Shown: in pieces, positions 32,183-39,668 of the stretch
Position numbering within the stretch: the first letter of the stretch is position 1
How the letters are laid out: each line of letters opens with the position of its first letter
From: an uncultured Pseudophaeobacter sp.
GTDB lineage: Bacteria > Pseudomonadota > Alphaproteobacteria > Rhodobacterales > Rhodobacteraceae
NCBI GenBank assembly: GCA_905479575.1
Contig: CAJQNB010000084.1
Span: 1 to 39,668 of the forward strand
DNA: 39,668 bases
Direction of reading: 5' to 3'
Program-made: the position numbers and the translations under genes
The notes under the pieces: model-generated
Database searches by the model: none
Told to the model about the DNA's origin: nothing
Seen by the model: only the letters and a program-made list of their open reading frames with translations

Positions 32183-32338
32183 AGATCGTTCTCCTTGCTT
32201 AGCTGCCTGTCACACAAGGGGCCAGAGCCCCAGGCTGACAAGAGATCAGATGGACCGGCTGAGCCCACAGGCCCCTCCGAAACTTAAATAGTGCCGCAGC
32301 TGCGGCAGATGTTTGGCGCGTCAGACAAAGGCCAGCAG

Positions 32339-33223
32339 TCATAGGCCCTCCCCCTGCGGCAAAGGCTGGTGTTGGGCAACGGTTTTTAGATAGGCGGCAT
32401 CCTCGGGGAACAGCTCTTCTAATTCCGCAAGCAGCGCCGGATCGCGGGCGGCCAGATGCAGCAGAGCCTGATACTCCGCATCGCTGCGCATTTGCTGCCA
32501 GCGCCGGTCGGTCTGCAACTCAGCCGCTGAACTGGCCTGTTTTTGAAACGAAGAGCCGCCACCATAAGACTGCACCTCGCCGAGGCTGTTGTCATGCTCT
32601 GCCAGCCCCAACTGTTGCAACAACGCGGCGCGATAGTCAGCACTGCGCGTCCAGCGGTCATAGCAGATCGCCACCAGTCCCAAATCCTGCGCCTGCCGGA
32701 CCAGCCCCAACAGCCGGATATAGCTGTCCATGGTGCGCAAAACGATGCCGTTGCGACGTACCAGCGTGTAGCCGTCATTGGCCTGGATCTTTTTCAACAA
32801 AGACGCAGACCAGTTCAGAAACCCACGATAGATCAGGACATTGTGCGAAAACAAAGCCTCATCAAACGCCCCAGAGGGCTGCCGTGAGAGGCCAAATTCA
32901 GCCGGGCTGGTGTCCTCGTATGAGACCAGAAACAGCGCGCCATCGCCTGCTTTTTGCGTCACCGCAGGCAGGTTGCGCTTGGCTTGGTTGTGCGAGGCAT
33001 GGCTGCCGTTGATCTCGATCCCGCGCGCATTGTGCAAAGGATCAGTACCCGGCTTGCAATTGTTCAAAAACACCGACCGGCCACGAGGCGCATTGCGCTG
33101 CAGCCAGGCCAGAATAGCATGATTGCCAGAGCGCCGCATACCAAAGACCCGCAGGCTAAGCCCAGGAACCAGTCCCAGGGCCTGCCATTCGGCGGGCGCA
33201 GAGATGTCCAACGCAGCGGTCAC
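32339..33223 (-). CDS. P-loop sulfotransferase-like protein inserted in the sdh operon
   Basis: 294 residues. SLRVFGMRRSGNHAILAWLQ (about residues 23-42) resembles the 5' phosphosulfate-binding loop of PAPS-dependent sulfotransferases, though no further family motif can be claimed. The C-terminus is rich in glutamine and alanine. The start is GTG at 33223: GAGGGG lies 7 bases upstream and the previous stop is one base away (TAGAGTG). Longer ATG starts would overlap the lipoprotein gene. Substrate unknown. Confidence 0.7.
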   Translation of the reverse strand: MTAALDISAPAEWQALGLVPGLSLRVFGMRRSGNHAILAWLQRNAPRGRSVFLNNCKPGTDPLHNARGIEINGSHASHNQAKRNLPAVTQKAGDGALFLVSYEDTSPAEFGLSRQPSGAFDEALFSHNVLIYRGFLNWSASLLKKIQANDGYTLVRRNGIVLRTMDSYIRLLGLVRQAQDLGLVAICYDRWTRSADYRAALLQQLGLAEHDNSLGEVQSYGGGSSFQKQASSAAELQTDRRWQQMRSDAEYQALLHLAARDPALLAELEELFPEDAAYLKTVAQHQPLPQGEGL

Positions 33224-33224
33224 T

Positions 33225-33452
33225 CTAATACCCCTCAACCAAGGAAGAGCGAATCGTCGACCCATCCGACAGAAAAGCCAAGGCGCGCCGCTGTTCTTCA
33301 ACCGTCAGGGTCTCCCACAGCGCCGCATCCCCAGGCATCAAGGGGAAGTCCCATGGCAGGGGCACCTGAGATACCTGGCGGTCGGCACAGGCCGACAACA
33401 GCAGGGTCGCAAGACCCAGCAGCACCAATTTGAAATCCCAGGGCTTAGCCAT
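33225..33452 (-). CDS. Small lipoprotein in the sdh operon
   Basis: 75 residues. MAKPWDFKLVLLGLATLLLS with the lipobox LLSAC (Cys after residue 20) marks a lipoprotein. The mature part contains WDFPLMPGDAALWETLTVEE and QRRALAFLSDGSTIRSSL, a short helical domain. The ATG is one base after the sdhA stop (TAAGATG), so it is in the same operon. Function unknown; not known as a complex II part. Confidence 0.72.
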   Translation of the reverse strand: MAKPWDFKLVLLGLATLLLSACADRQVSQVPLPWDFPLMPGDAALWETLTVEEQRRALAFLSDGSTIRSSLVEGY

Positions 33453-33453
33453 C

Positions 33454-35259
33454 TTAGAACGTCCGCGCTTTGGGCGCGATCTTCGCCAGGCTGATACCAC
33501 CTTCGTCTTCGGAGGTGAGCCGATCCAGGATCACCGGACGGTAGGTCAGATCGACCTTTTCACCTTCGACCCGGCTGACGGTATGCACCCGCCAGTTTTC
33601 GTCGTCCCGCGTGCTGTAATCCTCATGGGCGTGGGCACCGCGGCTTTCGCGACGGGCTTCGGCACCGTGGATGGTGGCCAGGGCGTTTGGCATCAGGTTT
33701 GCCAGTTCCAGCGTTTCCATCAGATCCGAGTTCCAGACCAGCGAGCGATCGGTGACTTTCAGGTCATCCATCTTGCCCGCGATCACGGTCATCTTCTCGA
33801 CGCCCTCTTTCAAGGACTTGTCGGTCCGGAACACCGCCGCATCGGACTGCATGGTCCGCTGCATTTCCAGACGCAGATCCGCAGTGGCGATCCCACCATT
33901 GGCGTTGCGCAGCCCATCAAAGCGATCAAAGGCCTTGTCGACCGAGGCCTGGTTCAGCGGCGCATTGGGGGCTTCTGCATCCACGGTCTTACCCGCACGG
34001 ATGGCAGCAGCACGGCCAAAGACCACAAGGTCAATCAGCGAGTTGGAACCCAGGCGGTTGGCACCATGGACCGAGGCACAACCCGCTTCGCCCACGGCCA
34101 TCAGGCCAGGCACAACGCCGGTTGGGTTTTCGGCGGTTGGGTTCAGCACTTCGCCCCAATAGTTGGTGGGAATGCCGCCCATGTTGTAGTGCACCGTTGG
34201 CAGAACCGGGATCGGCTCTTTGGTGACGTCAACACCGGCAAAAATCTTGGCGCTCTCGGAGATCCCCGGCAGACGCTCGGCCAGGGCCTCAGGCGGCAGG
34301 TGGCTGAGGTTCAGGTGGATATGGTCGCCATCAGCGCCGACACCACGGCCTTCGCGGATTTCCATAGTCATCGACCGGGACACGTAATCGCGCGGGGCGA
34401 GGTCTTTGTACTGGGGCGCATAGCGCTCCATAAACCGTTCGCCCTCAGAATTGGTCAGATAGCCGCCTTCGCCGCGCGCGCCCTCGGTGATCAGACAGCC
34501 AGAGCCGTAGATGCCGGTGGGGTGGAACTGAACAAATTCCATATCCTGCAGCGCCAGACCGGCCCGCGCCACCATGCCGCCACCGTCGCCGGTGCAGGTA
34601 TGGGCCGAGGTGGCCGAGAAGAAGGCACGACCATAGCCGCCTGTGGCCAGCACAACCATTTTGGCGTTGAAGACATGCATGGTGCCATCGTCGAGCTTCC
34701 AGCAGACAACACCCTGGCATTCGCCCTCATCCGACATGATCAGGTCGATGGCAAAATATTCGATGTAGAATTCAGCGTTGTTCTTCAGCGACTGACCATA
34801 AAGCGTGTGCAAAATGGCGTGCCCGGTCCGGTCGGCTGCGGCACAGGTCCGCTGCACCGGGGGGCCTTCGCCAAACTCGGTGGTGTGACCACCAAAGGGT
34901 CGCTGATAGATTTTCCCCTCTTCGGTCCGGCTGAACGGCACACCGTAGTGTTCCAGCTCATAAACCGCCTTGGGGGCTTCGCGCGCGAGATATTCCATCG
35001 CGTCCGTATCGCCCAACCAGTCAGAGCCCTTGACGGTGTCATACATATGCCACTGCCAGTTATCAGGGCCCATGTTCGACAATGAGGCAGCAATGCCGCC
35101 CTGTGCCGCAACCGTGTGGGACCGGGTTGGGAAAACCTTGGTCACGCAGGCAGTGCGCAGGCCCTGTTCGGCCATGCCAAGTGTTGCGCGCAGACCGGCA
35201 CCGCCGGCACCCACGACCACGACGTCATAGTCATGCGTCTCGTATTCGTATGCAGCCAT
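33454..35259 (-). CDS. sdhA: Succinate dehydrogenase flavoprotein subunit
   Basis: 601 residues, standard length. The FAD-binding loop is [20 protein letters not shown], the covalent-FAD histidine is in [16 protein letters not shown], and the active-site region shows [20 protein letters not shown] and the catalytic arginine region [17 protein letters not shown]. It oxidises succinate to fumarate. It lies 12 bases after sdhD. Confidence 0.97.
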   Translation of the reverse strand: MAAYEYETHDYDVVVVGAGGAGLRATLGMAEQGLRTACVTKVFPTRSHTVAAQGGIAASLSNMGPDNWQWHMYDTVKGSDWLGDTDAMEYLAREAPKAVYELEHYGVPFSRTEEGKIYQRPFGGHTTEFGEGPPVQRTCAAADRTGHAILHTLYGQSLKNNAEFYIEYFAIDLIMSDEGECQGVVCWKLDDGTMHVFNAKMVVLATGGYGRAFFSATSAHTCTGDGGGMVARAGLALQDMEFVQFHPTGIYGSGCLITEGARGEGGYLTNSEGERFMERYAPQYKDLAPRDYVSRSMTMEIREGRGVGADGDHIHLNLSHLPPEALAERLPGISESAKIFAGVDVTKEPIPVLPTVHYNMGGIPTNYWGEVLNPTAENPTGVVPGLMAVGEAGCASVHGANRLGSNSLIDLVVFGRAAAIRAGKTVDAEAPNAPLNQASVDKAFDRFDGLRNANGGIATADLRLEMQRTMQSDAAVFRTDKSLKEGVEKMTVIAGKMDDLKVTDRSLVWNSDLMETLELANLMPNALATIHGAEARRESRGAHAHEDYSTRDDENWRVHTVSRVEGEKVDLTYRPVILDRLTSEDEGGISLAKIAPKARTF

Positions 35260-35271
35260 TTCTTTTGTCCC

Positions 35272-35643
35272 TTACAGCGCGATCTTGGCCAGGGCAAAAA
35301 CCCCTGTGGCGATTGTGGCGTAGCTGAGGCCGATCACAAACATGATCAGCGCTTTACGCATCGAGCCACGCGCATAGTCTTCGATCATCATTTGCGCGCC
35401 CTTGTTGAAATGCATCACACCGACAAACAGTGTGAGGCCCGTCAGGATTGCCGGGAAGGGGCGTGCAAAAGTGGCCAGAACCTCTTCCTGCGTGCCGCCA
35501 ATGGCAGAGCCGACGATATAGATGAAAGCCGGAACCAAAAAGGCCAGCGCCACGGCGCTTACCTGCATGTACCAGTGATGCTGGGTGCCGGTGCCGGCAG
35601 CACCTTTGCCAACGGCGCGTTTACGAGCGGTCAAATAACGCAT
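35272..35643 (-). CDS. sdhD: Succinate dehydrogenase membrane anchor subunit D
   Basis: 123 residues with three membrane spans, and HHWYMQVSAVALAFLVPAFI and VGVMHFNKGAQMMIEDYARG typical of SdhD; the latter holds the His and Asp-Tyr near the heme/quinone site. It anchors SdhAB to the membrane with SdhC. AAGGAGCAC precedes the ATG, 10 bases after sdhC. Confidence 0.93.
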   Translation of the reverse strand: MRYLTARKRAVGKGAAGTGTQHHWYMQVSAVALAFLVPAFIYIVGSAIGGTQEEVLATFARPFPAILTGLTLFVGVMHFNKGAQMMIEDYARGSMRKALIMFVIGLSYATIATGVFALAKIAL

Positions 35644-35653
35644 GTTGTGCTCC

Positions 35654-36037
35654 TTAAACCACGATCACGGTGAGAACGGTGAGAACGACAGACCCGATCA
35701 TCATGCCCCAGCCCAGTTTTTCGGCTGTATCAATGTCCAGCCCATGGCCGGCATCAAAATACAGGTGCCGCAGACCGGCAAGAAAGTGATACCAGATACC
35801 CAGCGTCGACAGCACCAGCACGATATCACCAAACCAAGAGGTCATCACCCCGTTGGCGGTGGCAAAATAGGCAGGCGAGGTCGCCGCCGCGAGGAGCCAC
35901 CATACAATCAGTATCACCGAGATGATCAGCGCATTGCCGGTGATCCGGGTGAGGATCGAGGACATAGAGGTCATCTGAGGGCGGTAGATCGACAAATGTG
36001 GCGAAAGCGGGCGATTGCCCCGATTTACATCGGCCAT
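35654..36037 (-). CDS. sdhC: Succinate dehydrogenase cytochrome b556 subunit
   Basis: 127 residues with three membrane spans. RPLSPHLSIYRPQMTSMSSI at residues 9-28 is the SdhC signature, and FLAGLRHLYFDAGHGLD contains the heme-ligand His. It is the first gene of the operon; AAAGGAG lies 7 bases upstream. Confidence 0.95.
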   Translation of the reverse strand: MADVNRGNRPLSPHLSIYRPQMTSMSSILTRITGNALIISVILIVWWLLAAATSPAYFATANGVMTSWFGDIVLVLSTLGIWYHFLAGLRHLYFDAGHGLDIDTAEKLGWGMMIGSVVLTVLTVIVV

Positions 36038-36130
36038 GTTGGCTCCTTTCCAGTTAGCTGAAGCCGTTTTAGCGGATTTTTACGTCCTGTCACGCAAACA
36101 GCGGGTAAATTTCTGCGGTTATTTGACCAG

Positions 36131-36181
36131 TTTTGCAAAAAAAGCCAATATGTGATCACAGGAAACGGCCCAGTGATCACA
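36131..36181. promoter_or_regulatory. Paired palindromic operators upstream of sdhC
   Basis: TGTGATCACA (36151-36160, perfect palindrome) and GTGATCAC (36173-36180) have centres 21 bases apart, two helical turns. TTTTGCAAAA (36131-36140), another perfect palindrome, lies next to them on the sdhC side. All are 95-145 bases before the sdhC start. Regulator unknown; TTTGCAAA resembles half sites reported for PccR/RamB-type regulators of acyl-CoA metabolism. Confidence 0.55.
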
Positions 36182-36192
36182 AAAATGTCTTA

Positions 36193-37005
36193 CTAAAATT
36201 GTTTTGCAGAATCAGCCCTCCCTAGCGTGATTTCCTGCAATCCGCTCTTTCTGCCCCCAAATACCGGCAAGATGGGCTGCGGCAGCGACGCGTGGCCAGA
36301 TGGCTGCGGCGAGGCCTGTTTCGGGGCCTGTTGCGGGGGCTGAATTGAAGCGGTTTTGCGCGCCACCTCCCGTACCAGTTTGCGGCGAATTTTCTCAGGA
36401 TAGTCGCGGAAACTTCGGGCTGTCTCCACAAAGGCGCCCTCGCCTTCTATCACATGTTCGTAAAAATAGGCGGTGAGGTCAGGTTCGCTTTGCTCAATCG
36501 CGATGGCATTGACCGTGACATCGGCCTGCCGCATCAGAGACTTCAGCGTCGCAGGCTCGACCCCCTCGTTTGACGGCCCGTCCCCCGAGAGATCAATCAC
36601 CCGGCGTTTGCAGGCCGGTCCTTCGGTAATCTGACTGAGCCCCAGCAGCAATGCCTCGCCCAGGGCGGTGGAAAAATTGCGCCAGGGGCGTGGCGCGGTC
36701 TCAATCGCCTGTGCCAGGGCCTCGACCTCGTCAAATGTGCGGGTTGGCGTCCAGGGAATAGAGATTTCTTGCCGCGCCCGCCCCGACCACTGGATCAGGG
36801 TCACCCGTGCCTGGGCGCTCACCAAAGCCTCGGACACCAGCCCGTCGCGCAGCCCAGCCGCCAGCCCATCCATCTGGATGCGGTATTCGGTTTCATCAAC
36901 CGAGCCAGAGACATCCACCGCCAGCACCAGCGCCAGGTCACAGGCCCAGCCAGGCAGCGGCAGGGCAAGGCACACAACAGCAAAGAGTCGGGCTTTGATC
37001 CGCAT
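36193..37005 (-). CDS. DUF1194 VWA-domain periplasmic protein
   Basis: 270 residues. The signal peptide (MRIKARLFAVVCLALPLPGW then A) is followed by a von Willebrand A domain with the MIDAS motif DVSGS in VLAVDVSGSVDETEY and LSGDGPSNEG. The C-terminal tail (after about 215) is rich in Pro, Gln and Ser and looks disordered. It is probably a metal-dependent periplasmic binding protein; partner unknown. It is transcribed toward the sdh operators but stands alone. Confidence 0.85.
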   Translation of the reverse strand: MRIKARLFAVVCLALPLPGWACDLALVLAVDVSGSVDETEYRIQMDGLAAGLRDGLVSEALVSAQARVTLIQWSGRARQEISIPWTPTRTFDEVEALAQAIETAPRPWRNFSTALGEALLLGLSQITEGPACKRRVIDLSGDGPSNEGVEPATLKSLMRQADVTVNAIAIEQSEPDLTAYFYEHVIEGEGAFVETARSFRDYPEKIRRKLVREVARKTASIQPPQQAPKQASPQPSGHASLPQPILPVFGGRKSGLQEITLGRADSAKQF

Positions 37006-37086
37006 GGGAAAACACTAAGCCGCAAGCGCCGGTTGCGTCACCCCTCTTGACCACATGGACACAAAGCTGTGATGCAACAGCCGCAA

Positions 37087-37119
37087 AACAGACCGCGCCA
37101 GGGTAACGCGCGGTCTGTT
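37087..37119 (-). terminator. Terminator of the mch operon
   Basis: AACAGACCGCG pairs perfectly with CGCGGTCTGTT around an 11-base loop. On the minus strand the stem is followed by TTGCGG, after a stem that itself ends in T. It lies 42 bases after mch. Confidence 0.8.
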
Positions 37120-37160
37120 GAATGCTCCGTCTCGTGAATGCACTGTCTCGAAATCCGCCG

Positions 37161-38207
37161 CTATTTGGGCATCAAGGCCCAGTAGTCCAGATCCAGCAGC
37201 ACGTCAGGCAGATATTTGCCGTCCTCGCCCTTCAGCGCGAAGGGATCGCCGCCCTTGGTGGCCACCAGACGCAGGCGGATGGCGCCAACGCCGGGGGCAT
37301 CGGTATCGGCCTTATCCAGCACCTCGGACCAGGCGCGGATGGTGGTGCCTGACAGGCAGGGGTTGGCATGGGCGCCGCCATTCAGGCCAACAATCATCTG
37401 CGCATTGGCCAGCCCGTTAAAGGACAGGGCCCGCGCCATCGAAATCACATGGCCGCCGTAGATCAGCCGGGTGCCATCAGGACGGGCGGTGGTGTCGAAA
37501 TGCACCTTGGCGGTGTTCTGCCACAGGCGGGTGGCCAGCATATGCTCGGCCTCTTCAATGGTGACACCATCCACGTGGTTGATGGTCTCGCCGACCGCGT
37601 AATCGCCCCAGCGATGGGGCTCCCCTGCCAGATCAAAGTCATAGTCACTGAAATCCAGCCCCGCAGGCACCACCAGCTGATCGGCAGGGATGACCTTTGC
37701 CAGATCCGGCAGCACGGTTTCCGGCGCTGGCGCCTCTAGGTTGCCTTTGCGCACCATCACCCAGCGGACATATTCCATCACGGTCTCATCACGCTGGTTC
37801 AGGCCACGGGTGCGCACATACACAACGCCAGATTTGCCATTGGAGTTCTGTTTGACGCCAATCACTTCGCTGGTGGAGCGCAGAGTATCGCCTTCATAGA
37901 CCGGCAACAGCCAGCGCCCCTCGGCGTAGCCCAGATTGGCCACCGCATTCAGCGAGACATCAGGAACCGTCTTGCCAAACACGATATGAAAGGCCGCCAG
38001 ATCATCCAGCGGCGATTTTGGTAGACCAGAGCGGCGGGCAAATTCATCCGAAGAATACAGCGCATGACGCGCCGGATAGAGCGCGTGATACATGGCGCGC
38101 TCACCGCCCGAGACGGTGCGGGGCACCGCGTGGGTGATCACATCGCCCAAGGCGTAGTCTTCAAAAAATCGACCTGAATTGGTCTTAGCCGCGCTGGTCT
38201 TGGCCAT
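37161..38207 (-). CDS. mch: Mesaconyl-C1-CoA hydratase
   Basis: 348 residues of the double-hotdog MaoC-like fold. The N-terminus has GRFFEDYALGDVITHAVPRT and GERAMYHALYPARHALYSSD, typical of Mch. The second half has GEPHRWGDYAVGETINHVDG and YGGHVISMARALSFNGL. It interconverts mesaconyl-C1-CoA and (2R,3S)-beta-methylmalyl-CoA in the ethylmalonyl-CoA pathway. GGGAGAA precedes the ATG, which overlaps the DUF1737 stop as TAATG. Confidence 0.95.
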   Translation of the reverse strand: MAKTSAAKTNSGRFFEDYALGDVITHAVPRTVSGGERAMYHALYPARHALYSSDEFARRSGLPKSPLDDLAAFHIVFGKTVPDVSLNAVANLGYAEGRWLLPVYEGDTLRSTSEVIGVKQNSNGKSGVVYVRTRGLNQRDETVMEYVRWVMVRKGNLEAPAPETVLPDLAKVIPADQLVVPAGLDFSDYDFDLAGEPHRWGDYAVGETINHVDGVTIEEAEHMLATRLWQNTAKVHFDTTARPDGTRLIYGGHVISMARALSFNGLANAQMIVGLNGGAHANPCLSGTTIRAWSEVLDKADTDAPGVGAIRLRLVATKGGDPFALKGEDGKYLPDVLLDLDYWALMPK

Positions 38208-38410
38208 TAGTGTTCTCCCAGTTTTGTCTCGGGTGTGTAGGTGCCATCCACCTCTTTCACCACAGACTGACCACAGCGCATGATGCCTTTGACGGGATCA
38301 AAGGTCTGGGTGGGGCTACCATGCAGCTCCCACCCTTTGTTCAGCGCATCGGTCACTTTGTGACAAAAGGCGGATGTGTCGTCTTCGCTTAAAAAACGGT
38401 AGAGTTTCAT
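38207..38410 (-). CDS. DUF1737 small protein
   Basis: 67 residues: MKLYRFLSEDDTSAFCHKVT, then LNKGWELHGSPTQTFDPVKG, which identify the DUF1737 family of unknown function. The stop overlaps the mch start, and the NnrU-like gene ends 3 bases upstream, so it is cotranscribed and coupled to mch. Confidence 0.85.
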   Translation of the reverse strand: MKLYRFLSEDDTSAFCHKVTDALNKGWELHGSPTQTFDPVKGIMRCGQSVVKEVDGTYTPETKLGEH

Positions 38411-38413
38411 GCC

Positions 38414-38965
38414 TCAGCCCCCAGGAAAGGGAGAGGGACCAACCATCCCGTGCACATAGCCAATCACCGCCAGCAGCACGACCGAGGCCAGCAGGAACAT
38501 CGCGTCCTTTTTGATGCTGCCCTTGGGGTTGGGGGTCCAGTTGGGTTCGGTCTTGTTGATCACGATCTTTTCTACAATCGACCAGGCCCAAAGCCCGCCA
38601 AAGAGCACAAAAGACGCCGGATCCCAGTTGACCAGCAGGTGGGCAATCGCCCAAAGCCCAAATCCGGTCAGCATCGGGTGGCGCATCTTGTAAAAGATCG
38701 CGCCCTTGCTGGGGCCGGGGCTGGTGAAATAAAGCGCCAGCAGCATCAGCAGGTTGTTGATATGCTGCAGGAACGGCGGGTAAATCCCCAGCTCAAAGCT
38801 TTCGGCGGAACGATAGCCGATCACCATCAGCACGATGCTTGCCACCAGAACAATGGCGACGAGCCCCTTGCCCTTGTTGCCCATTGGTTCACGGATGCCC
38901 GGTGCAACGCGCTTGAACAGATGCGCGCCCCACCACAGCAGGATGCCTAGGACCAGAAGTGTCAT
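38414..38965 (-). CDS. NnrU family membrane protein
   Basis: 183 residues with about five to six membrane spans, and the NnrU features HLFKRVAPGIREPMGNKGKG and KMRHPMLTGFGLWAIAHLLV. The family was named from denitrification loci, but here it sits between mcl2 and mch, 34 bases after the former, so a link to the ethylmalonyl-CoA genes is more likely in this genome. Function unknown. Confidence 0.88.
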   Translation of the reverse strand: MTLLVLGILLWWGAHLFKRVAPGIREPMGNKGKGLVAIVLVASIVLMVIGYRSAESFELGIYPPFLQHINNLLMLLALYFTSPGPSKGAIFYKMRHPMLTGFGLWAIAHLLVNWDPASFVLFGGLWAWSIVEKIVINKTEPNWTPNPKGSIKKDAMFLLASVVLLAVIGYVHGMVGPSPFPGG

Positions 38966-38999
38966 GTCAGTCTCCTAAAGATGTTAACTTGGTTAACAC

Positions 39000-39668
39000 C
39001 TAGGCGGAAATCGCAGCAATTGCATCCGCTTTTGCGAGAATTTCGCGTGCGGTCACAACATGCAGGTTTTCGACAATCTTACCCTCCACAACGGCCACCC
39101 CCTGCCCCGAGGCCTCGACCTCTTCAAAAGCGGCAATCTGGCGGCGGGCCAGATCAATTTCATCTTCGCTGGGGGCAAAGGCTTCGTTGGCAACATCGAC
39201 CTGGGCCGGGTGGATCAGGGTCTTGCCGTCAAAACCCATCTGCGCCCCTTGCAGGCATTGGCGCTCTAAACCCGTTTCATCGCGAAAGGCATTAAAAACC
39301 CCGTCAAGCAGTGCCAAACCATTGGCCCGGCCATGGGCGATGATATCCATCAGCCAGGGCACCATCGCCTGGCGATCATTATCCATCGAGACGCCGGTAT
39401 CCTTGGCCAGATCGTTGGGGCCGACCACCAGGCATTGGAGATTTTGGCCAAAGGAAGCAATCTCTCTCAAATTAACCAGCCCCAAAGGAGATTCGATCAT
39501 CGCCCAGATGCGGATATCTTCAGCCCCCGCTGAACGAAGCGCTGCTGACAGGCCCTCAAGCATTTGGGCCCTCTCGACCTTGGGCAGTAAAATCGCATCG
39601 GGTTTGCATTCAATCGCGGTTTCCAGGTCCTTTGGATATTCTGGCTCATCCAGCGCCGAGACCCGGAT
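39000..39668 (-). CDS. mcl2: (3S)-malyl-CoA thioesterase, C-terminal part (cut by window edge)
   Basis: About 222 C-terminal residues are seen; the 5' end lies beyond the right edge. The CitE-like barrel shows DAILLPKVERA, IWAMIESPLGLVN, GPNDLAKDTGV, NAFRDETGLERQCLQGAQMG, FDGKTLIHPAQVDVANEAF and the tail GQGVAVVEGKIVENLHVVTA. This matches Mcl2 of Rhodobacter, which hydrolyses (3S)-malyl-CoA, more than the lyase Mcl1. It heads the nnrU-DUF1737-mch operon and drives acetyl-CoA/glyoxylate conversion toward malate. Confidence 0.9.
   Translation of the reverse strand: MRVSALDEPEYPKDLETAIECKPDAILLPKVERAQMLEGLSAALRSAGAEDIRIWAMIESPLGLVNLREIASFGQNLQCLVVGPNDLAKDTGVSMDNDRQAMVPWLMDIIAHGRANGLALLDGVFNAFRDETGLERQCLQGAQMGFDGKTLIHPAQVDVANEAFAPSEDEIDLARRQIAAFEEVEASGQGVAVVEGKIVENLHVVTAREILAKADAIAAISA

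Noticed and set aside
33430..35085. 551-codon plus-strand frame opposite sdhA
   Set aside because: Antisense to an unmistakable sdhA; histidine- and glycine-rich composition typical of a shadow.

Overview
The window looks like chromosomal DNA of a marine alphaproteobacterium of the Rhodobacterales, most likely the Roseobacter group. The evidence is high-GC coding with short intergenic regions, ethylmalonyl-CoA pathway genes (ccr, ecm, mch, mcl2), an Irr-type iron box before nfuA, an HvrA-like H-NS protein, the TauE/TIGR02186 pair and a LuxI/LuxR pair. I see no phage, insertion sequence, CRISPR array, tRNA or rRNA. No species can be named from the sequence alone.

Layout. (1) 1-900: the 5' end of lon (minus strand) with a heat-shock-like promoter, a 25-residue hydrophobic mini-ORF, and the promoter and direct-repeat operator of the next operon. 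(2) 0.9-7.15 kb: a phenylacetate operon: beta-ketothiolase, paaA, a DUF3291 gene, paaB, paaC, a structured spacer, paaD, paaE and a diverged PaaA paralog. It supplies the epoxidase that activates phenylacetyl-CoA and the last thiolysis step; paaK, paaG, paaZ and others must lie elsewhere. (3) 7.2-11 kb: a class IV aminotransferase, a universal stress protein, nfuA behind an Irr box, then tsaB and rimI. (4) 11.1-16.2 kb: a BMP-family, probably nucleoside, ABC importer with a small NTF2-like gene inside the operon. (5) 16.3-18.1 kb: TauE/SafE exporter with its TIGR02186 partner. (6) 18.4-22.3 kb, minus strand: an SDR, a RecD-like helicase, luxI and luxR.

(7) 22.6-29.5 kb: ccr and a glycerol-3-phosphate acyltransferase (minus), then a small exported protein, ecm, an H-NS-like gene and deoD (plus). 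(8) 29.7-31.2 kb: a DUF1989 protein and two small genes. (9) 31.4-36.2 kb: the operon sdhC-sdhD-sdhA-lipoprotein-sulfotransferase-like-sdhB, with paired palindromes upstream of sdhC. (10) 36.2-39.7 kb: a VWA-domain protein and the operon mcl2-nnrU-like-DUF1737-mch, cut by the right edge.

How it fits together. Phenylacetate breakdown yields acetyl-CoA and succinyl-CoA. The ethylmalonyl-CoA pathway (Ccr, Ecm, Mch, Mcl2) assimilates acetyl-CoA, and succinate dehydrogenase links both to the TCA cycle. The least explained items are the PaaA paralog lacking two metal-ligand residues, the DUF3291 gene inside the paa operon, a dispersed two-hairpin repeat present four times between genes, two extra genes between sdhA and sdhB, and several small ORFs and operator-like palindromes.
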